Below, in pieces: positions 7,504 to 16,149 of a DNA stretch of 36,542 nucleotides; position 1 is the first letter of the stretch, and every line of letters starts with the position of its first letter. Location of the stretch: positions 610,150-646,691 of the forward strand of contig NZ_LT828541.1 in assembly GCF_900170035.1 (NCBI RefSeq). The letters are read 5' to 3'. The notes below the pieces were generated by a model. It did not search any database, was not told the origin of the DNA, and worked only from the letters and a program-made list of their open reading frames with translations. Both the position numbers and the translations under genes were made by a program. This DNA comes from Desulfamplus magnetovallimortis (GTDB lineage: Bacteria; Desulfobacterota; Desulfobacteria; Desulfobacterales; Desulfobacteraceae).

Positions 7504-8690
7504 TATTCCCCAGGCAGAGTTATATTAAAAAAATCCATCCATATTTTGGAAAGAACATCATCAAAGTATTAATCGGTCAACGAAGATGCGGTAAGAGTTA
7601 TTTGATGATGCTAATAAAAAATGAGATTGAAAAGAGAGACCCCACAAGCAATATAATTTATATCAATAAAGAGAAAATAGCTTTTGACCATATCAAAAAC
7701 TACAAAGATCTCCATGAATACGTACTCCAGCAAACCATAATAGGTGTGCGAAACGTAGTTATGATAGATGAAATTCAGGAGATCGAATCATTTGAAAAAT
7801 CCGTTAGAGATCTTAATGAAGATGATCAATACGATGTTTTTTGTACCGGCAGTAATGCCACTTTATTGTCAGGGGAATTGGCAACTCTACTTGCAGGTCG
7901 TTACATTGAACTCCATGTTCATAGTTTGTCCTATGATGAGTTTTTATTTTTTCATGGGCTTGAATCTTCCATGGAATCTCTCAAAAAGTATCTGCAATTT
8001 GGCGGCATGCCCTACCTTATCAATTTCAACTTTGAAACGGAAGTTGTATTCGGATATTTAAAAACTCTGCATGACAGTGTTGTGTTGAAGGATGTTGTAG
8101 GACCCAATAATTTACGGGACATCAATTTGCTCGAACGTCTGCTGCTGTTTTTGGCAGACAACATCGGCAGCCTTATGACAGCAAGTAACATCAGTGCATT
8201 CCTCAAGTCCCAAAAAATTAATATGTCTGTCAATACAATCATGAATTATTTAAAAGCACTTGAAAATGCCTTCATCATTCATCGGGTAAGCAGATATGAT
8301 ATTATTGGAAAGAAGCGATTTGAGGTCAACGATAAATATTATTTTGAAGATATTGGTATTCGTAATGCCATTGTCGGATTTCAACAGCAGGATATAGGTA
8401 AAATTCTTGAAAATATTGTTTATAAACATATAAAAACAAAGGGGTACAACATCTATGTTGGTAAATTAAAAAATTTGGAAATTGATTTTGTGGCTAAAAA
8501 GGCCGGTGAAACACTCTATGTACAGGTTGCATATCTTTTGCCTACACCGGAAGTCAGAGAGAGGGAATTCGGCAATCTGTTAAAAATTCCGGATAATTAC
8601 AGAAAAATTGTGGTTTCAATGGATGAGTTCGCACAAGGGAATGAAAAAGGTATTGAACATTTACATATCCTGGATTTTTTAAAATGGTAA
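7497..8690 (+). CDS. AAA ATPase with C-terminal DUF4143
   Basis: A 397-residue member of the AAA_14/DUF4143 family. Walker A GQRRCGKS is at residues 27-34 and Walker B VVMIDEIQE near 87-95; TGSNATLLSGELATLLAGRY is the sensor region typical of this family. DUF4143 follows from about residue 200, and near the end LEIDFVAKKAGETLYVQVAY resembles the degenerate PD-(D/E)XK nuclease-like strand pair. Members are widespread, mostly single genes in anaerobes and archaea, with no settled function. The gene is unlinked to its neighbours. The start codon is embedded in a perfect 16-bp inverted repeat, and an F3 repeat array begins at the stop codon. Confidence 0.88.
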   Translation: MKLFPRQSYIKKIHPYFGKNIIKVLIGQRRCGKSYLMMLIKNEIEKRDPTSNIIYINKEKIAFDHIKNYKDLHEYVLQQTIIGVRNVVMIDEIQEIESFEKSVRDLNEDDQYDVFCTGSNATLLSGELATLLAGRYIELHVHSLSYDEFLFFHGLESSMESLKKYLQFGGMPYLINFNFETEVVFGYLKTLHDSVVLKDVVGPNNLRDINLLERLLLFLADNIGSLMTASNISAFLKSQKINMSVNTIMNYLKALENAFIIHRVSRYDIIGKKRFEVNDKYYFEDIGIRNAIVGFQQQDIGKILENIVYKHIKTKGYNIYVGKLKNLEIDFVAKKAGETLYVQVAYLLPTPEVREREFGNLLKIPDNYRKIVVSMDEFAQGNEKGIEHLHILDFLKW

Positions 8691-9064
8691 TTTTAAAATG
8701 AAATGACTTTCAACATTGCAATTTTGGCAGACAACCACAAATAACGTTTTTATAAGAAAGTCCCCGTGGTTAAATGTTTTTCAGGGCTTTCATGCTTCGT
8801 TGTGGTAGATGAATCTGCCATGGCCGTTATATGAAAGTCTCTGTAACAGGCTGTTTTAAAATGACTTTCATCCCTTCGATTGTGGCGGTCATCAGCCATG
8901 TACGTTTATAAGAAAGTCCCCGTGATTCAAGGCTTCTCAGGACTTTCATGCTTCGTTGTGGTAGATGTGTGTCTGCCATGTATGTTTATATGAAAGTCCC
9001 CGCAAATGGCTGTTTTCATAAAGACTTTCATCCCTTCGATTGTGGCAGAAATCTGCCATGTATG
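8690..9064 (+). repeat. F3 repeat array, BIME-like, alternating units of about 80 bp
   Basis: Two related units alternate: type a (8745-8824, 8903-8983) and type b (8825-8902, 8984-9064), preceded by a degraded b unit (8690-8744). Each unit has AAGTC/GACTTTCA arms that can form a hairpin, and each ends near CTGCCATG or AGCCATG. Type a has CATGCTTCGTTGTGGTAGAT, type b CATCCCTTCGATTGTGG. A single b unit in opposite orientation is at 26907-26997. The array exactly fills the gap between the DUF4143 gene and the convergent sigma-54 activator. Confidence 0.85.
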
Positions 9065-10606
9065 TTATAAAGATTCTCCATAACCCCTTCCATAACTAAT
9101 CCCAAGTTTTTTCATCCTGTTTCTGAGGGTATTTGGATGCACCCCGAGAAGGGCGGCGGCTCCATCATTGCCGTTAACCTTTCCCCCTGTCATTGCCAGA
9201 ACCTTTTCAATATATCCAGTTATAATAGAATCAAGGTTTGGTATTTTTGAGTCATCTGTCAATGGAACATGAAATTCAGGTACTTCAACTGAACGGGCAG
9301 GACGCATAAAGTTAAGCGGGCCTTTTCTGTGCTGGATAAGGGCTCTTTCAACGGCATTCTCAAGCTCCCTTACATTGCCTGGCCAGTCATGTGCCATAAG
9401 GTTTTCCATATCAGCTCCGGCAATATCAGGAACAGAGTTGATACCCATCTCCTGTGATTTTTTTTTAAGAAAATGGGAGACCAGCAGGGGAATGTCGCTT
9501 TTTCGTTCCCTTAAAGGCGGGATCACAATGGGAAAGGCATTGATCCTGAACAGCAGATCTTCCCTGAATCTATTTTCTGCAACCATCTGTTCAAGGTTTC
9601 TATGGGTTGCCACAATAACACGGATATCCAACTTGATGGGTGGAGAACCTCCAAGCCTTTCTATCTCTTTTGTTTGCAATACACGAAGCAGCCTGACCTG
9701 TGCCCAGGAAGGTAATTCTCCAATTTCATCAAGGAAGATAGTCCCTCTGTCAGCACGTTCAAACCTGCCTCTTTTACGGGTGACAGCACCTGTAAATGCT
9801 CCTTTCTCATGCCCGAAAAGTTCACTGTCAATCAGATTTTCAGGGATTGCTCCGCAGTTCACCTTGATAAATGGCTTGTCTCTTCTTGGGGAGAGGCGGT
9901 GAATGGCATTGGCAATTACCTCTTTTCCCACACCTGTTTCACCCAATATAAGGACAGTGGTTTTAAGATGCGTTATCTGTTCTACCTTCTCCAGCACCCC
10001 TTTTAGTCCGTTATCGGCTCCGATAACTTCATCCCCAGTTCTGGATAGAAGTTCGTAGCTCAGGTATCGGTTATCTGATATAAGCTGCTCTTTAAGTTTA
10101 ACCAGCTCCTGGTGCTGTAGGGCATTGGCCATTGCAATGGCAAATGGCTCCCGAAGCAGTGAAAAAAGAGCTGCATGGGACTTTGTAAAGCGATTTTTCC
10201 CCTTTGCAAAAAGATCAATCACGCCAAGGCGTTGCACCTCAATTCTTAGTCGAAGGGCAATAAATGAGTGATCCTTAAGATCAAGCTCCCTGCTTATGAT
10301 CTTTCCCATTGGGTCTGTTTCCGGCTGGTTTATTATAAGGTGATCAGTGAGACGCCGGCCGCTTTCAATGGCCTCAATGAGAGTTTCCGGAAGCTCAATG
10401 ATCCTGTCCATCTTCTCCCCGCCTCTTGCGTCTGCCCTTGCAATATATCGCAGCCCCCCAAGTTTTGGCTCATAGATATTAAGATATATCTCGTCTGCAG
10501 GGAGATATGATGCAATATATTCCCTGCATCGTGACAGGGCAATCTCAATATCAAGGCTGCTGCATATAAGAAGGGTGGCTTTTCTGAAAAAAAGATCTGT
10601 TTCCAT
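9065..10606 (-). CDS. Sigma-54-dependent activator with GAF sensor domain
   Basis: About 513 residues. An N-terminal GAF domain (roughly 5-150) is followed by the AAA+ domain with Walker A GETGVGKEV, the sigma-54 contact loop GAFTGA, Walker B GTIFLDEIGELP and the arginine-rich FPIVIPPLRERKSDIP segment. The C-terminal Fis-type helix-turn-helix is AAALLGVHPNTLRNRMKKLG. It belongs to the FhlA/NorR-like class that senses a small ligand by GAF and remodels RNA polymerase at -24/-12 promoters. The frame extends to a TTG at 10666, but the ATG at 10606 is preferred because it begins just before the GAF domain and has GGAA upstream. Its promoter region carries F2 repeats. No clear -24/-12 promoter was found nearby, so its target is unknown. 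Confidence 0.9.
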   Translation of the reverse strand: METDLFFRKATLLICSSLDIEIALSRCREYIASYLPADEIYLNIYEPKLGGLRYIARADARGGEKMDRIIELPETLIEAIESGRRLTDHLIINQPETDPMGKIISRELDLKDHSFIALRLRIEVQRLGVIDLFAKGKNRFTKSHAALFSLLREPFAIAMANALQHQELVKLKEQLISDNRYLSYELLSRTGDEVIGADNGLKGVLEKVEQITHLKTTVLILGETGVGKEVIANAIHRLSPRRDKPFIKVNCGAIPENLIDSELFGHEKGAFTGAVTRKRGRFERADRGTIFLDEIGELPSWAQVRLLRVLQTKEIERLGGSPPIKLDIRVIVATHRNLEQMVAENRFREDLLFRINAFPIVIPPLRERKSDIPLLVSHFLKKKSQEMGINSVPDIAGADMENLMAHDWPGNVRELENAVERALIQHRKGPLNFMRPARSVEVPEFHVPLTDDSKIPNLDSIITGYIEKVLAMTGGKVNGNDGAAALLGVHPNTLRNRMKKLGISYGRGYGESL

Positions 10607-10679
10607 GTTCAGTTCCGTTTTTATATTTTGGCTTTTACAAAAATTTGTATTTAATGGTGTTGTCAATCATATGATTAAA

Positions 10680-10836
10680 CCTTCATGATCGGAGTCCGGC
10701 CACCCCTGATCATGAAAATGATACGGGTATTTTCACGGTAAAATGATACGGTTATTTTTACGGTCAACAGGCATGATTGATTACGTATCAATCACCCCCC
10801 CAAATATAAAAATGATAGTCAATTTTACGGTAAAGT
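10680..10836 (-). repeat. F2 repeats upstream of the sigma-54 activator
   Basis: Read on the minus strand this begins TTTACCGTAAAATTGACTAT, has the GATTGATACGTAATCAATC near-palindrome, then a second unit ending in GGGGTGGCCGGACTCC. These are the Y and X units of the F2 family seen in tandem at 14872-15123. ATGATACGG followed by TATTTT and ACGGT occurs twice (about 10718-10763), so one unit is partly duplicated here. Confidence 0.75.
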
Positions 10837-11001
10837 CCTGTGGATATTCAATTTACTAATCCTTAGCAGATTTTCCATTTAGTTGAATTTGAATTTTAAA
10901 CCATGTTATGCTATGTATATGGTCATGAATTGTCAAACGCATATGGATGCGGAAAGACTTAATGAGTTGGAAAATATTATTGATACCCTTTTTTTTAAGG
11001 A

Positions 11002-11160
11002 AAGGGGATATCTGTCTGGAGCCGTTTTTTTAAAAAAGCGGATTTGCAATTTCCAGGCAGTTTTTGGGGATATCAAAACCCATAAAAGCCCTGCCAGTAA
11101 AAGCCTGCCTTCCTTTTTTGATTTATCCCCCAAAAAAAACTTCATGACAGAAATCCCCTT
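11002..11160. repeat. Nested inverted-repeat element, 159 bp
   Basis: Outer arms AAGGGGATATCTGTC (11002-11016) and GACAGAAATCCCCTT (11146-11160) match at 14 of 15. Inner arms GTTTTTGGGGATATCAAAA (11060-11078) and the region 11114-11140 (TTTTTTGATTTATCCCCC...) are also complementary. A 94-codon open frame (10883-11167) crosses it but looks incidental. Apart from this and the F2 repeats, nothing is recognised in 10607-11295. Confidence 0.55.
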
Positions 11161-11295
11161 ATGGTGAATGCGATGGAACTATAAATCATCGCATAAAAAT
11201 TATAATACAGGCGCTCATTTTCGATAACTTTTCTGTAATTGAGTGCCGGAAGACAAAACAGGAGTTTTTGCACTTCTGTGATATGGAGAAAGAAA

Positions 11296-12045
11296 ATGAC
11301 ACATCCAATTGTTGCACTATGGACACATCCAAGATCAATATCCACGGCATTTGAAAGGGTTATGATGGAACGGGAAGACTTTAACGTTCTGCATGAACCT
11401 TTCTCTTATTTGTATTATGTTCATAAACAGGGTTCAGCAATTGATCAGGAATATATTGATCCTGATCATCCCACAAAGTACCCTGATATAAAAGAACATA
11501 TTCTCTCTGTAGGAGAATCTCAGCCTGTTTTTTTTAAAGATATGTGCGCACATTGTTATAGGGAGGTTGTTGGTGATGATGATTTTCTCGACCGGCTTGT
11601 AAATACCTTTCTTATAAGACATCCTGACAAAGCCATTCCATCATTTTATGCCATGAATGAAAAAGTAACACTTGATGAGATAGGTTATGAACAGTTAAAT
11701 AACGTATTTGAAAAAGTAGTTGACTTGAATGACAAACCACCTGTAGTGGTGGATGCTACAGATCTTGAAGAGGATCCTGAAGGCATAGTCAAGGCTTATT
11801 GTGATGCCATTGATATTGAGTTTATTCCTGAAGCTCTATCATGGGACAGTGGCCATCAGAAGGAGTGGGATATCTGGGAGCAATGGCATACTGATGCTGC
11901 AAAAAGCTGTGGTATTCAGAAAAATATGGAAAAATTTGAGGTAACGGTTGAAAACAGCGACCACTTGAAATCATACTATGAGTACCACATGCCGTTTTAC
12001 GAAGAGCTTTATGCACATAGAATTCAGTCTGTAGGTTCTTCATAG
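11296..12045 (+). CDS. Sulfotransferase-like protein
   Basis: A 249-residue protein of the P-loop sulfotransferase fold. WTHPRSISTAF at residues 9-19 corresponds to the 5'-phosphosulfate loop that binds PAPS, and FLIRHPDKAIPSFY fits the 3'-phosphate region with its conserved Arg. FEPFSYLYY-like text (LHEPFSYLYY) follows the P-loop as in small bacterial and eukaryotic relatives. The frame opens at 11239, but the ATG at 11296 has GGAGAAAG at a good distance and starts just before the P-loop. The acceptor is unknown. It lies upstream of, and on the same strand as, the isoprenoid-synthase fusion; 207 bp with a 28-bp palindrome separate them, so co-transcription is uncertain. Confidence 0.8.
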   Translation: MTHPIVALWTHPRSISTAFERVMMEREDFNVLHEPFSYLYYVHKQGSAIDQEYIDPDHPTKYPDIKEHILSVGESQPVFFKDMCAHCYREVVGDDDFLDRLVNTFLIRHPDKAIPSFYAMNEKVTLDEIGYEQLNNVFEKVVDLNDKPPVVVDATDLEEDPEGIVKAYCDAIDIEFIPEALSWDSGHQKEWDIWEQWHTDAAKSCGIQKNMEKFEVTVENSDHLKSYYEYHMPFYEELYAHRIQSVGSS

Positions 12046-12162
12046 ATACTGTTTTCCATACATTCTAAACTGATGGTTTCATAAGGAAACCTGAGCAAGC
12101 TCTGTTTAGCAGGACTTTATCATAGTGCACTGTCAATACTTAATTTTAGGGTTATCTGCAAC

Positions 12163-12190
12163 GTAGAGACAAGGCATGCCTTGTCTCTAC
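12163..12190. repeat. Perfect 28-bp palindrome
   Basis: GTAGAGACAAGGCA followed by its exact complement TGCCTTGTCTCTAC. Flanks TAATTTTAGGGTTA and TTAACCGAACCTTAATTA are also loosely inverted. It resembles in plan the GTAGGGGCAACC hairpin of F7. It may be a small mobile-element remnant or a bidirectional terminator; neither is proved. Confidence 0.75.
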
Positions 12191-12252
12191 AATTAACCGA
12201 ACCTTAATTATTAGATTTGACAATGCAATAGTTTATAACTGCGTGGATAAGT

Positions 12253-14856
12253 ATGAGTAAAGAGAAAGTAACAGAATGCACTTTGGATTTTGAAATTGAT
12301 GCAGAAAAAGCTTTTGCTCAATCCACAAGTGATGCAAAAAGATATTTTCAGGAGCTGCTCTCTCTCGTAAGATCAGGTTCTCCCCTTGCTGTTATGCATA
12401 AAGACTTTGCAAAGTGGGGGGAGATATACCTGAAAGCCTCCTGGAAAAACATTCCTGTCTTGAAATATTTAACATCTCCTCCATCTCCCACCATACCAGG
12501 TGCCTACCTCTCTTATATGAACGGCTGTAATAAACTTGAAAAATATATTGGCAAAACAATTGCCTATGTCTTTTTGCGTGATCTTGGAAGGGATATTTCA
12601 GATAGTTGTGAATCTGAAAAGATCAGGTTGCATACAAGAAAAGTAGTTAATATTGTACAGGATTTTCTTGCTGCTTCAAAAAATGAATCACCTGGTATGG
12701 AACAACTATACAGAAGGGCCAGGGATGCTGAACTTGGAGATACATTTATATGGTTGATGGAAAAACTTCATACTGTACAATCAATAATTCCTGAAGGTCT
12801 TGATTATGATCATGCAATGAGAAAACTTGTAAAGCTGACAGTAGGGGTTGGATTGCATCAGTATATGGAGTTTGAGGAGTCTCTCCCACAAGATGAGAGA
12901 GTTAAAAAGATGGACAGGGCCATACGCCTTGGCTTCTGTTATGGCCTTACCTATCCATTTATTGACGACATTCTGGACTCTCCCACAGCATTGAGCCACA
13001 ATGAGAAGAGAGCATTGTCCCGCTGCCTTGAAACTGCCATAACAACCGGTAGTGTGCCTGATCTTGAGCTGTTTTGTGATGAATCCCATGAATCTCAAGG
13101 GGAAAATTGTGCAAGACAATGTACAACACAATCCGGAATATCTTCTCTCTTACCCCCCATCTATAAAGAGCTTAAATCAGCATTTGAGTATATCAGGATG
13201 AACCTCTCCAAAGAAAATGAAAAAGATTTTTTTGAAAGAGCATATGTTTTTTTCAGATCCCAGGAGGAGGACAGAATTAAATCCCTTGATAATCCAGGAT
13301 ACAGTGACAGGGATATATATATTCCTCTTATTCTCAAATCTGCTTCATCCCGCCTTATTGCGCGTTCCATAATAAATCCTGAGCAGAATCAGGGTTTTGA
13401 CACAAGAACCTTTTATTATGGTATTTTCAATCAGTGCCAGGATGATCTCACCGATATATACTCTGATTTGCAAGAAGGTAATGTAACCCCTTTTACATAT
13501 TACCTTACCCATAAAGGTAAACGTAATGATCTTGTCAATCCATATGAACTTTATATTGCGGTTTTGTATTATCTGATTCACAAACTCTATAAAAATGATG
13601 CTAAAATCAGGGAGCTTCTGCTTGAACGTTCAGTAAATACACACAGAAATCTTTTAAATTCCCTTGGCCCTGATAAATATTCCTCTCTTATCTCTGTTTT
13701 TAAAACAGACTCTTCTCTTTTTAATAGTGTGATAAAAGAGATTACAGAAAAAGCAACGGATTTGTCTTTTTTTGATAAATTGGCAAGAAAGATTGTGGCT
13801 GATTTTTTTCATAATCAGAAAAAAGAGAAAGAGAAGTTTGAATCTGATTTCAAACTTTTTTCCAATAAAATTAACAGTTCAATAGAAATATCGAGGGATT
13901 TTTCCTATAAAACAAACAGCTCAATAAAAATATCAAAAGACTTTTTACATAAAACAAACAGCTCAATAAAAAAATTGAGAGAATTTTTCAATAAAACAGA
14001 CAATTCAACAAAAATATCAAGGGAATTTTCCGGAGAAAATCCCCATTTTTATGATGTTGATGAAACAATAGTTGATGCTGCAAATTATGCCCTGTCCGCA
14101 GGAGGAAAGAGAATAAGACCGGTTCTTGCCTTATCTGTCGGGGTGCTTTGTTATGGACTTGATCCTTCAAAACTGATTCCGATTTTGCGCTCAATAGAGT
14201 ATATGCACTCAGCATCCCTTATTTTTGATGATCTTCCAGGCCAGGATAATGCAGATTTCAGAAGGGGTAAAAAAACAGTTCATGTTCAATATGGAAACGT
14301 ATATACTGCTGAATTGACTGCAATGTTCATGGTGGCGCGTGCTTTCCGTGAACAGGCATCTGCAAGGGGCTTTGGTAATAAACCAATTCTTGATGTTATT
14401 GCCTATTGTGCTGAAAAAGTAGGAGATACCTGTAAAGGGCAGTATATGGATCTTTCCAGTACCGGAAAAAAACTTACACTTGAAGAGCTTGAAACAATAA
14501 GTGCCCTTAAAACCGCTGTTGTCATTGAATCAGCTCTGGTTGTTCCGGCAATGCTTGCAAATGCTCACCCCCAGGAGATAGGGGCATTTAAAAGATTTGC
14601 TTTTCATGCAGGCCTTGCATTTCAGATCAAGGATGACATTCTTGATGCAACTGCTGATTCAAATGTAATTGGGAAGCCATCTCGGATTGATAATAAAAAT
14701 AATAGTTCGACATTTGTGACTATCCTTGGACTTCAAAGGGCTAAGAGAATGCTTTATGATCACTATCTCAATTCCTGTGATGCACTTAAAACAATTAAAC
14801 GCGATACCATTTTTTTAAGGCAGGTTATGGATTTTATTGTAACCCGTGATCACTGA
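12253..14856 (+). CDS. Two-domain isoprenoid diphosphate synthase fusion
   Basis: 867 residues, more than twice a normal prenyl diphosphate synthase. The C-terminal part (about 600-867) is a standard trans-prenyltransferase: GGKRIRP, first Asp motif DDLPGQD (659-665) with downstream RRG, GQYMDL, and second motif DDILD (794-798) followed by GKP. The N-terminal part (about 1-535) is a diverged class I isoprenoid-synthase-like region with its own FIDDILDS (Asp 238, 239, 242) and QDDLTDIYSDLQEG (from Asp 397) at a similar spacing, but no RRG. Four 14-residue repeats (541-596) with NSSIKISKDF-like units join them. The C-terminal half should make C15-C20 or longer diphosphates from IPP and DMAPP. 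The N-terminal half could be a second synthase, a terpene synthase-like enzyme or a scaffold; the sequence does not decide. The ATG at 12253 has only a weak ribosome site. Confidence 0.8.
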   Translation: MSKEKVTECTLDFEIDAEKAFAQSTSDAKRYFQELLSLVRSGSPLAVMHKDFAKWGEIYLKASWKNIPVLKYLTSPPSPTIPGAYLSYMNGCNKLEKYIGKTIAYVFLRDLGRDISDSCESEKIRLHTRKVVNIVQDFLAASKNESPGMEQLYRRARDAELGDTFIWLMEKLHTVQSIIPEGLDYDHAMRKLVKLTVGVGLHQYMEFEESLPQDERVKKMDRAIRLGFCYGLTYPFIDDILDSPTALSHNEKRALSRCLETAITTGSVPDLELFCDESHESQGENCARQCTTQSGISSLLPPIYKELKSAFEYIRMNLSKENEKDFFERAYVFFRSQEEDRIKSLDNPGYSDRDIYIPLILKSASSRLIARSIINPEQNQGFDTRTFYYGIFNQCQDDLTDIYSDLQEGNVTPFTYYLTHKGKRNDLVNPYELYIAVLYYLIHKLYKNDAKIRELLLERSVNTHRNLLNSLGPDKYSSLISVFKTDSSLFNSVIKEITEKATDLSFFDKLARKIVADFFHNQKKEKEKFESDFKLFSNKINSSIEISRDFSYKTNSSIKISKDFLHKTNSSIKKLREFFNKTDNSTKISREFSGENPHFYDVDETIVDAANYALSAGGKRIRPVLALSVGVLCYGLDPSKLIPILRSIEYMHSASLIFDDLPGQDNADFRRGKKTVHVQYGNVYTAELTAMFMVARAFREQASARGFGNKPILDVIAYCAEKVGDTCKGQYMDLSSTGKKLTLEELETISALKTAVVIESALVVPAMLANAHPQEIGAFKRFAFHAGLAFQIKDDILDATADSNVIGKPSRIDNKNNSSTFVTILGLQRAKRMLYDHYLNSCDALKTIKRDTIFLRQVMDFIVTRDH
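13873..14040 (+). repeat. In-frame tandem repeat, 4 x 42 nt, in the isoprenoid-synthase linker
   Basis: Four 14-codon units: NSSIEISRDFSYKT, NSSIKISKDFLHKT, NSSIKKLREFFNKT and DNSTKISREFSGEN. The second and third share long identical DNA stretches (AAAACAAACAGCTCAATAAA), which suggests recent duplication. They connect the two synthase-like halves. Confidence 0.85.
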
Positions 14857-14871
14857 CGATTTACTGTTTAT

Positions 14872-15123
14872 TTTACCGTGGAAATAGATACAAATTTCCA
14901 TATTCGGGGGTGGCTGAATGCCGGCCATGACCATTTACCGTGAAAATGACTATCATTTTTATATTTGGGGGTGATTGATACGTAATCAATCATGCCTGTT
15001 TACCGTGGAAATAGATACAAATTTCCATATTCGGGGGTGGCTGAATGCCGGCCATGACCGTTTACCGTGAAAATGACTATCATTTTTATATTTGGGGGTG
15101 ATTGATACGCAATCATGCCCGTT
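14872..15123 (+). repeat. F2 repeats in tandem (X-Y-X-Y)
   Basis: Two unit types alternate. X (about 14873-14934 and 14999-15060) starts TTTACCGTGGAAATAGATAC and ends in GGCTGAATGCCGGCC. Y (about 14935-14998 and 15061-15123) starts TTTACCGTGAAAATGACTAT and ends with a GATTGATACGTAATCAATC palindrome. The X copies are nearly identical and so are the Y copies, so the 126-bp pair was recently duplicated. It fills the whole gap before the radical SAM gene. Confidence 0.9.
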
Positions 15124-15138
15124 TAATAAGGAAATTTT

Positions 15139-16149
15139 ATGAGCTGGAAAATTGAATCCAGGGTTGAATACATTCTTGAAAAGGCTGAAGATGACGGAAT
15201 AAACAGGAGTGAAGCTGAAATTCTATTCAATCTTGACTTACGATCAAAAGAGACCTGTGCCCTTATGGAAACTGCGGACAGGCTTTCAAGGCAAACTTTT
15301 GGAGAAAAGGGAGAAAATCATCTTCATATAGGAATTAATCTGGAGCCTTGCCCCCTCAACTGCGAATTCTGCTCCCTTGCAAAAAAGGCGGGTATTTTCA
15401 GGGATAGTGTGGAATTTGACAAGGAACAGATTGTAAGATGGGCAAATATGGGAGAAGAGCGTGGTGCAGATGCTCTTAATCTTATGACCACCGGAACATA
15501 TCCTTTTCAATCACTTCTTGAAATTGGTAAGTACCTTGGCAAAACTGTAAAGGTTCCCCTTGTTGCAAATACAAGGGATATAACCCATCATGAAGGAGAG
15601 ATGCTTCTTGATGCAGGATTTGTGGGTGCATATCATGCAGTAAGGCTTGGAGAAGGAAGAGATACTCCTCTTAAAAGAGAGAAGAGGGTGCAGACAATAA
15701 GGGTCTTTAAGGATGTTGGCCTTAAGTGGATGAACTGCATTGAGCCTGTGGGGCCTGAGCATTCAATGGAGGAGATTCTTGATCTGATGTTTTTGGCAAA
15801 AGATTATGGTGCAACGTACAGCGGAGTGATGAGAAGGGTAAATTTTCCTGGAAGCCCCATGGAAAAGTATGGAATGATAACAGAATATGAGATGGCAAAA
15901 CTTGTTGCAGTAAGCCGTCTTGTAATGGGAAGAGTCCCTTCAGCCCACTGTACCCATGAACCCCACACAGCATCGCTTAATGCCGGAGCAAATCTATTTT
16001 TTCCGGAAGTTGGTTCAAGTCCAAGGGATTGCAGTGCCGATACTGCAAAGGGACGCGCCCTTGATGTGAATGAGTGTCGTCGGCTAATGAAGGAGATGGG
16101 TTGGAATCCTGACTTGCCTTCAAACTGTTTTGATGCAGTTAAAGCGTGA
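15139..16149 (+). CDS. BioB-like radical SAM enzyme
   Basis: A 336-residue radical SAM protein. The cluster motif is CPLNCEFC (Cys 71, 75, 78), the canonical CX3CX2C. The barrel then shows DALNLMTTGTYP, VPLVANTRDIT, GFVGAYHAVRLGEGRDTPL and NCIEPVGPEHS, and the overall layout resembles biotin synthase and its relatives. It also has cysteines at CTHEPH and RDCSADT that could bind a second cluster or act as sulfur donors, but the true BioB [2Fe-2S] set is not evident. No other biotin gene is nearby. ATG at 15139 has AAGGAA upstream. It follows the isoprenoid-synthase gene on the same strand, separated by the F2 tandem. The substrate is unknown; assignment as bioB itself is unlikely but not excluded. 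Confidence 0.8.
   Translation: MSWKIESRVEYILEKAEDDGINRSEAEILFNLDLRSKETCALMETADRLSRQTFGEKGENHLHIGINLEPCPLNCEFCSLAKKAGIFRDSVEFDKEQIVRWANMGEERGADALNLMTTGTYPFQSLLEIGKYLGKTVKVPLVANTRDITHHEGEMLLDAGFVGAYHAVRLGEGRDTPLKREKRVQTIRVFKDVGLKWMNCIEPVGPEHSMEEILDLMFLAKDYGATYSGVMRRVNFPGSPMEKYGMITEYEMAKLVAVSRLVMGRVPSAHCTHEPHTASLNAGANLFFPEVGSSPRDCSADTAKGRALDVNECRRLMKEMGWNPDLPSNCFDAVKA

Noticed and set aside
8690-9064. CRISPR array
   Set aside because: Units are about 80 bp, alternate between two types and are similar throughout; there are no unique spacers and no cas genes.
10883-11167. 94-codon open frame as a gene
   Set aside because: It crosses the nested inverted repeat at 11002-11160, has no convincing ribosome site, and its protein shows low-complexity Lys/Phe/Ser runs without a recognisable domain.
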